Shown here piece by piece: positions 57,210 to 64,000 of a DNA stretch of 64,000 nucleotides. The first letter of the stretch is position 1; the number at the start of each line of letters is the position of its first letter. The translations under genes and the position numbers were made by a program. The notes under the pieces were generated by a model. That model had not been told where the DNA came from. It saw only the letters and a list, made by a program, of their open reading frames with translations, and did no database searches. Source of the DNA: Siderastrea siderea (lineage: Eukaryota; Cnidaria; Anthozoa; Scleractinia; Rhizangiidae); assembly GCA_964030785.1 (NCBI GenBank), contig OZ034969.1, forward strand, positions 37,968,001 through 38,032,000, read 5' to 3'.

Positions 57210-57629
57210 TGAAGGTTGGTTATTTAGCTAGTCAAAAAGACAAACAACCAGAAAGTAATGACAGGTGCAGAAGAACAACAATCAATAATGATGTGGTTGG
57301 GGGGAAAGAGGGAATCTCAAAGAGAGTGAACGAGAAGTTTCATTGACATCAGCAAAGTTTAAGACAAAGATGAAATCAATTTTGGTTGATTTATTCCAGT
57401 CTTATCCCAGTTGGTTTATTCTATCCTATATTATCTGCAGCATGGGGTTGGGTATCCTAGGTTTTGTGTAGCCGGAAAACTAGGAATTACGTCAATGCTT
57501 TTAGCACATATTTTTGATGGGAAACAGACTTGATCGCCATGGATTTTGCCAAGGCCTTTTCCAAGTTTTGCTTCAAGAAATTACTTCCTAGAGCGAACTT
57601 CTAACGAATACAAAATACAGCCATGTGGT

Positions 57630-58620
57630 GAACAAATAGCACTGTGTGGTGGTACACGAACAGTGCTCTAGCTCCCAATTGGTAATTAAATCTGGTATCC
57701 AACATCGGTTTGTTAATGGCCCATCACTATTTCTTTCTTACTTCAATGCCTTGTCCGAATTCCGCCAATCAGATGTTCCCTTGTTGGCAGATGGTATAAT
57801 TATGTTCACAGTCCGCTCCAACGATCATCGTTACACCTTATAACTCAAATGCGTTTTCTCATTGGACGAGAACGTGCCACTTGTCATGTGTCAAAACAGT
57901 CTAACTCCCTAGGGCGAGCAAAAGTCGTTAACTCCCTAGGGAAACAACAACTTGAACTTTCGACTCGCACGTGATCAGGTCATACACCTTGAAACCGCAG
58001 CAAATGTGGGTGTGTCAGTGGCACGTCAAGCAAATTATTTTTTCGCAGTCGTGGCCGCGATGAAGCGCTTTCAAATCAGAACCGAGGAAGAAATTGGACA
58101 ACATATATGCGACAAGTTTGTTTTTTCGATAATTTACTGAAGGCTTTCACATTTTAGATACTTGGATTTTTAATAATTTTGCATTGGTGATTTCTAATAT
58201 TTTGCAATAAAGTCCTATTAAAGGATAACGGATGTTTATTACAATTTGTTCTATTTTTGACTTGTGAGGTTTCACAAAACACTTAATGACTGGTCCCATT
58301 GGAAACGGTACGTTTTGTCACCTCGAGACCCTCATTCAATGAAGGTCAGTTTCCCTTGGGGTCACTCGTTAAGTGCTTAATGTCGATCCAAATTGACAGC
58401 ACTGTGTGATGGTGGACGATGAGTGCTCTCCCACTTGGCAGTTGTGCCAGGCACCCCACTTGGGTGTCACTTTTTTTTTCATTTTCCCCAAACTACTTCT
58501 TACGTACGTGAATGGATTGTCTGTATACGGCCAATCAAATGTTCCTCTCTTTACAGGTGGTACGATTACGTATCTCACAGTTCGCTCCAGTGATCAATTT
58601 ACAAGTCTGGGATCGCGTCT
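57630..58620. repeat. Diverged direct repeat
   Basis: The stretches 57640-57830 and 58400-58600 share GTGCTCTC/AGCTCC, CCAATCAGATGTTCC versus CCAATCAAATGTTCC and ACAGTCCGCTCC versus ACAGTTCGCTCC, in the same order. They look like two old copies of one dispersed repeat. Confidence 0.55.
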
Positions 58621-60170
58621 GCATGATATAATTATAATCCAAGTAAACGTGAAGGTCTTTGGATTTTCTGCGAGAAAGTACCCCTCTTGTATGCCAATAA
58701 GTTTTATGGGCCAACCCTAACTGGGCCAAAGTAAACCTACTATCTACCATATGACTATCTAGCAAGCAACGCTGAAATTATGTTCTTGGATGGCGGTCTT
58801 GGGAGCAAAGAATCAACTTCCTCCAACAAGATGGACATCTCTTCACACGCATGTTCACTGTTTGATACTCCTCTCTACCAGTACAACCTACCATTGCTGG
58901 TCCCTTTATCCTCCAGCTATACCTCAGTAGAGCAATCTACCTAATACTGTTTTCTCATTCACTTTCAATGGTCTCTTTAAAGCAATGAATCCGCCTTAAT
59001 TCTCCTCCTGCTCCTCCACTTACGCCATAATGCGGCAAGCTGCCAACACCGTGTGGCGTAAGGGGTTGTGTTCCCCGAATCCCGACAGCAGTGTCGTAAG
59101 AAGACTAAGTCAACAAGTAAGGCCTCCCGCGATCACTGAAATTTCCCACGTTGTTTGCATGTTTGCCTGCTTGTATGTGTGTTGATCGCCCCCCCCCCCC
59201 CCCAGCCCCGCGGGTAAAACTTATCACATGAGGGGTAACCTATACGGAAATAAAAATGAATAGTTAATTAGAGGTAGAATGTAAACATTAATTTTTTTGA
59301 TGTACAATTTAGTGCAAGACAAATTGTCATAATTATATTGTCACGGAAGAAAGCATTATTTAGGTAGTTTCAGAGGATGTGACTTCCACCAGCTGTGAAG
59401 TTCCTACAAAATTTTACAACTACTAAAGTGTTCGATCGTTTTTTTAAAAATGATCCCCAAAATTCACCAGGCTTTTTCAGGCCTGTTCTGAAAGATTAGC
59501 ACATGAGATCTAAAGGATTTAGATAAACGAAAACAAAAATAGCAGTCAGGGGTGGACATAATATAACCTTAGATGTATGTGCCTGACACTATGCAGCATA
59601 CGCTAACTCTAAACTGTCAGATAAGCCATTGCTCATTTGTTTTCTTAAAACGATGAAAGAAACGCCTTTAAGGTTTTTTCCATAAACGTTATACCAGCAT
59701 TTTACTCAAGTCAGTGTCTGACACGTCTAAGGTTATAATTTCCTTAAAAAGGGTGAATCCACTAACATGTGGGGATCACTTATGGGTTTGGGTTTGGGTT
59801 TGGGTCTGGGTTTTGAATAGTTACTTGAGGACCAAACCATGTGTAGTTGCACGGCTGTTATTGAAGACTAAATTTTAAAGAAGAAATAACGTTTATTGAT
59901 TATTTGTTAACAGTAGCTGTAGGAGATAATTAACGTATCTCTTTATGAATTATTTGATGCAACTGTAAAGCGTATTCCTGCATAGAAATCTTACGGTGCC
60001 GTAGCCGGTATCCACACTGGGCTTAACCAATGAGGTTGTCCCTAGTGTCTTCTGAGTCACACAAGAGGTGATTAACCCACGTCCAACACCTAGATCACAC
60101 TGAGGCTAAGGTATAACAAACACAGATAGAGCAAGATGCTAATGAAGAACCCGTGGGAGCCACGCTTTTA
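58621..60170. other. Intergenic, low-complexity patches
   Basis: A C-run lies at about 59190-59203 and a short (GGGTTT)n telomere-like run at 59784-59812. No gene is supported. Confidence 0.5.
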
Positions 60171-60179
60171 AGCTTGTAG

Positions 60180-60452
60180 TTCTTAGGGCAAAGAAAGATA
60201 TTTTTAAGTTTTCTTTCTTCCCGAGGATATTGTAAATACAACGTCCGTAGATAGTTTTAAATCTAAGTTAGTTAATAGTTTTTAATATTCCATTGTATTG
60301 GTTTTATTGTATATTCCATTGCATTAGTTTTATTGTATTAGTTTTATTTAGTTTTTAATACTCCATTGTAGTAGTTTTTTTCAGTTTTTTACAGTTGGTG
60401 TGATATCTCGCGATTTTTACCGACTTAATAAAGTGTAGATGTAGATGTAGAC
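60180..60452 (+). mobile_element. Non-LTR retroelement 3' tail with (GTAGAT)n end
   Basis: AT-rich 3'-UTR-like sequence with repeated TTCCATTG...TTTTATTGTAT units ends in AATAAAGTGTAGATGTAGAT. A short tandem hexamer tail of this sort is typical of CR1/L2-like LINEs and related SINEs. No coding part is attached. Confidence 0.6.
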
Positions 60453-62329
60453 CTTGTGTTGTTAAAACTCTTTCATTTGACAATGACGTTTGACAAATTT
60501 GACAAATTATGTGACATAAAACCACAAAACATGAACTCACCATCGCTGAACATTGGGAAGCAACAAACGACTTATTTGTCTTGCTTCCTTTGTTGTTTGC
60601 CAAGGAAGATTCAGAATATGTTTCCTCCTACATGGGATTTCTATGTAGACAGCTTTATAAGTACCACAAAGTGCGCTTCAACACAACCATGTAAAAAAGT
60701 CGCAGGACCTAGTTGTAATTTTAACTTTGCTTCATAAACTAGTTACCAATAAGCATTACGTCCTCTTTCATTTAACTATGTAAAATCGGCTAGTTTTACA
60801 ATGATTATAATAATAATGTGACTGTGCAACATCATTGAGTATTACACGGAAGAATGACAATTTCCTTATTTAGTTCAAGGGAAGGGACGTTCTTAACTTT
60901 TTTCATCCAAGCAAAAGCCATCAAGCTTTGTTTACTGATCTTATATTATTCCTCGCAAACCAATTACCTATGGCACCGATCGTGGAATATACTGTTTCCA
61001 AAGCAACCATATCTAACAGGCTTATTTATTGGAACGTTTTCTCACAAAGTTCATATTATTTCAGTTTTTATCGTTTTGGTCACTTCTGAGTCACTTTTGA
61101 CGGTTTTCTGATGTCCTGCAGAAATCGAGAAATGTATGATGGCAGTCGCTTGTAAAACATGAGTTAATTACCACGTCATGTGATACATGTGAACCTCAAG
61201 GGGAAACACTTTTCTAGCTACCATACTCCCTTCACTTTCCCTTGTCACAGCCTTTATCCCTTTGAGGTTACGAAGAGGGATGAAACACTCATTGACCCTC
61301 TTTCTCTAAAGAACCTCAACCAACAACATTCAGGAAACCTGGAAGCCCTTACGTGTAGTTATCTATGCAGCCCTACTTTGAATTGTCTTCAAATCGTTAC
61401 AGATTTACTTATAGATTTAGTCCTACGTTACCCTGACTTGTATTGGGACTAACTAGAATCATGAAACTACATATTGTTCGTTACTTAGATGAAGTCATTA
61501 TTGATATTAACATAATAAACTAAATGGGGAATACATTTAGCACTTTATTCTGTGTATGACACAAGAAACATTTTAAGGTTTCCGACGTCAGCTTAGTTGG
61601 GAACAAAAATATCTAAATTGACAGTGCTTGCTGGGGATTCTGGCCAACTTTAAAGCTGTTACCTCACTCCAAATTGATAAACTATCAAAATTTAAAATTC
61701 TTTCTGCAGCAATTAGTTACATTGCTCTCCTGATTGAGGTTAACACCAGTAAAAATGTTCTCACGTCAATTGTATTTTCGAATACATTTGCACATCGTGG
61801 TTAGTTTTACAATTTTGTTTATTGACGTGTTATCCTGTGTTTGTCCTCTATATCTCTAAAAACAATCGACAAGAATCACCTTTTAACGACATAATTGTAG
61901 AAAATCGAACACATTGTAGTAATGTTACAGAGTTACGGTGTAAAAATGAGTGAATGATTCTAAGATCGTCGCATGTATTGAAAATATTCTTTATGGCTCT
62001 ATCCCCAAATTTATGCAGTGAGAGGTTTCGAAAGTGGAAACAAATCAAGAGGTCGGATGCCAAACTGAAGCCGCCCATAGATGGTATTCCCGTTATTGCC
62101 GCCATGTTGGTGGACATAAACAAAAGGTTTGTCATCAGCTTCCTTTGTTCTGTCCACCAACATGACTGCCACACCATTGTCTTTTGCGTCTCCAGGGATT
62201 GGTTGCAAACCACCTATAGCAGCATATAGTAGCATCGACTAATGAAACATTGTCAAATGATAAGTATGAACCATAAAAGGTGAGAGCTAAGGGTGTTCTG
62301 GAAATTGAAACAAAGTTTTGGAATTATCA
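60453..62329. other. Intergenic, one hairpin, no gene supported
   Basis: Near 62105-62165 CATGTTGGTGGACA...TGTCCACCAACATG forms an inverted repeat with a 34-base loop. Open frames at 61848-62235 on both strands follow this repeat. Nothing else was recognised. Confidence 0.5.
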
Positions 62330-62438
62330 ACTTAGTTGATGAGGAAAATTGGCCATTGTAAAGAAATTGAAAGCTGATGTCTTGAGTGTAAGACCTTCGC
62401 CAGAGCGAATCAAGAAATTGTGCGATGTAATTGGTTTA

Positions 62439-62469
<31 letters not shown>

Positions 62470-62485
62470 GGTGGGAAAAGTTTGC
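62330..62485 (+). repeat. Fragment of the hammerhead-like element family
   Basis: The segment carries TTATCAACTTAGTTGATGAG, ATTGGCCATTGTAAAG, AAGCTGATGTCTTGAGTGTA and the tail CACAGTTTCTTTAGAAACTA, in the order seen at 30456-30699. It has only one arm and its hammerhead core is degraded. Confidence 0.7.
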
Positions 62486-63654
62486 ACAGTCATTTTGTAA
62501 CATAGGATATGTGTGTTTATCTTATGAAATAAAGACTTATTACATTATTATTTATTATTATTATTGCATTATCATTATTAAGAGCGGCTCTCTGTTAATA
62601 TGAACAATCCAGTGACATGAAAAAAATTTCGAATTTCTTTGATTTAACGTTGAAGGCCATTTTGGCGTGACAGTCACTTTGTGTTCGATAAAATGAATAA
62701 CTTACGATCGAAGTTCTTTGAAATTACGCTGCATTTTGAAAAGAAAAACTCAAGTAGAAGTGGAAGTAAACTTTGAAACACGGTATTTCAGGTTAGAAAA
62801 AACACTTGATGTCTCATTGCCATAGACTGTTTAGAAATGACTACTCCCCCCAACGTTTACACTGAACAATAAATAATCGCACCACGTGAAGGTACACACT
62901 GGTATTTTAACACGCCATGCGTCATGTTAAAAACTGTTCGATTCGTACAGTTAACCAAAATGAGCTTTAATTTGTTGAGGGGAAGACTTGTTACCTATCT
63001 ACCTATGTATAAAGGGGCGACCAGTTGAAAGGAAGGGACAGGGACATGGATGTCGACATTTGACCACAACCATGCTGATTTATTGCGACGGTTGAATACA
63101 AATGCCTCATCGTTTTCCCGTTTCAAAATATGCACTTATAACCACAGAATTGTCAAGAAACCTTGCAGAATGACCAAGGGTAATAATGCCTTAAAAATAT
63201 GGCTTGTTAAACTTCACTGTCCTCTGCCAAATGTTCTTACAGCTTCATTCCCGCACACATATGCTATATTTACTTACAGTGTATATTGCATTAGCCCAAA
63301 TGTCACGAGAACCAAACAACAAGGGGAATCCTTCAAACCTGACAGTTATGGCACTATATCCATAAAAGCAAACTCAATGAGAGAGAATTGCCTCAAATTC
63401 TTGCCAGGACTCTTCTCAAATTCAACTTGGCGTTAAACGAATTTTGTGACGTGACAACAGACACGAATATGTACCATGTACATCACTGAGGGGTCAGGTG
63501 GGGGGATATTGCTAAAAAAGGAAGAAGATCTGACTCTTTATGAAAGAAAATTCCTTGTCAAATCACTAGGATTTCTCAGCTGATATTAATACTCTGCCTT
63601 AATACTCTCTGTTCCAGAGTCAATCATTCAGCAAGTAAACTATTCGTGTTTTGT
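62486..63654. other. Intergenic, no gene supported
   Basis: A 128-codon plus frame (63050-63436) has no recognisable domain and no splice context. The rest is AT-rich with a TTA microsatellite at about 62540-62575. Confidence 0.4.
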
Positions 63655-64000
63655 AGAAAAACAAAAAGGATAAGATCAAAAGAGAGGTGCAGAACAGCGC
63701 TTTCGATGAACACTTATTCTGATTTCGATGAACCGTTATTCTGTGGAACACTAACCATTGAAGGAAAACTTGAATATCTTTATCAAACCAAGCTTTGGAA
63801 AGCTTGGTTTGATAAAGATATTCACTTTGTCCAAGATCTTCTAAACAAGAACGGCAATTTTCCCAGGCTATCTGAACTTAATGACAAGTACAAAATAAAA
63901 ACTTAATTTTTTGCAATACATCAGCAAGTCATCTCCGCAACACCAGCGTATCTACCCAATGAGGCTTTGCAATCTCTTATTACCCGACGACTTTCAGAAC
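63655..64000 (+). pseudogene. LINE C-terminal fragment, running off the window
   Basis: The frame reads LYQTKLWKAWFDKDIHFVQD then LLNKNGNFPRLSELNDKYKI. After a frameshift at about 63905 it continues FLQYIS-like and QSLITRRLSE. W-x-x-W-x-x-K-x-I-x-x-x-x-D-L-L-x-x-x-G-x-F...L-x-x-K-Y is the region after the reverse transcriptase in many animal LINEs, probably L2/CR1-like. The RT itself is not in the window. Confidence 0.6.
63772..63823. repeat. Perfect 24-bp-arm hairpin inside the LINE frame
   Basis: GAATATCTTTATCAAACCAA-GCTT (63772-63795) and its exact inverse (63800-63823) are separated by TGGA. The frame stays open through it. Confidence 0.95.

Noticed and set aside
59784..59812. Telomere-like GGGTTT run
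   Set aside because: Only about four units with one variant; too short to claim an interstitial telomere.

Overview
The window looks like nuclear DNA of a cnidarian, most likely a hexacoral (stony coral or sea anemone). It is AT-rich, its genes are split by GT-AG introns, and it is packed with Penelope-like retroelement remains, foldback/palindromic DNA elements and short inverted-repeat elements (MITEs) of a style common in coral genomes. The taxon is inferred from style; no marker gene fixes it. Exon borders below come from reading frame, splice consensus and intron phase.

One host gene dominates. A plus-strand polycystin-1-like gene runs from before the left edge (first supported exon at 637) to a stop at 57152, with a polyadenylation signal at 57204. 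I place 19 exons, about 1,925 codons. In order they give: a glycine-rich extracellular part with HGG, GSGG and NGG patterns (637-15427), a short Ser/Thr-rich stalk made of phase-1 exons (15930-34342), a REJ-type segment (34964-35223), a linker and GAIN/GPS region with the HLT cleavage triad (39015-44717), the first membrane helix, a PLAT domain (45249-51700), the middle membrane helices, the polycystin/TOP extracellular loop and a PKD channel domain (51493-57152). Such proteins sit in the plasma or ciliary membrane, can self-cleave at the GPS, and couple an adhesive or ligand-binding ectodomain to a cation-channel-like core.

As written, this copy is not translatable. There is an in-frame TAG in the REJ exon (35047), a one-base frameshift between GPS and first helix (~44562), a second in the PLAT exon (~45318), and an in-frame TAA before a membrane segment (51867). 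Yet every exon phase matches and the last exon is open for over 440 codons. It is a young pseudogene, or a real gene carrying polymorphic or assembly errors.

The introns hold the mobile DNA. At 4-15 kb are a MITE with 8-bp target duplication, an inverted pair of repeat copies, (TTGA)n arrays and a TTAA-flanked element. At 16-17 kb a GIY-YIG endonuclease fragment lies between 82-bp inverted repeats. At 18.9-24.5 kb is a 5.6-kb foldback palindrome, and at 25.5-27.3 kb an element with ~250-bp inverted ends. At 27.2-31.3 kb is a decayed minus-strand Penelope-like element, itself hit by a MITE and by a 244-bp palindromic, hammerhead-ribozyme-like element with a perfect 14-bp target duplication. 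At 32.6-38.7 kb are Crypton-like remnants and MITEs. The ~6-kb PLAT intron (45.5-51.5 kb) starts and ends with GTGTAA/TTACAC arrays and carries ~220-bp tandem repeats interrupted by a hAT-like insertion.

Downstream of the gene (57.2-64 kb) I see no host gene, only repeats: a non-LTR 3' tail, a second fragment of the hammerhead-element family, and a LINE C-terminal fragment running off the right edge.
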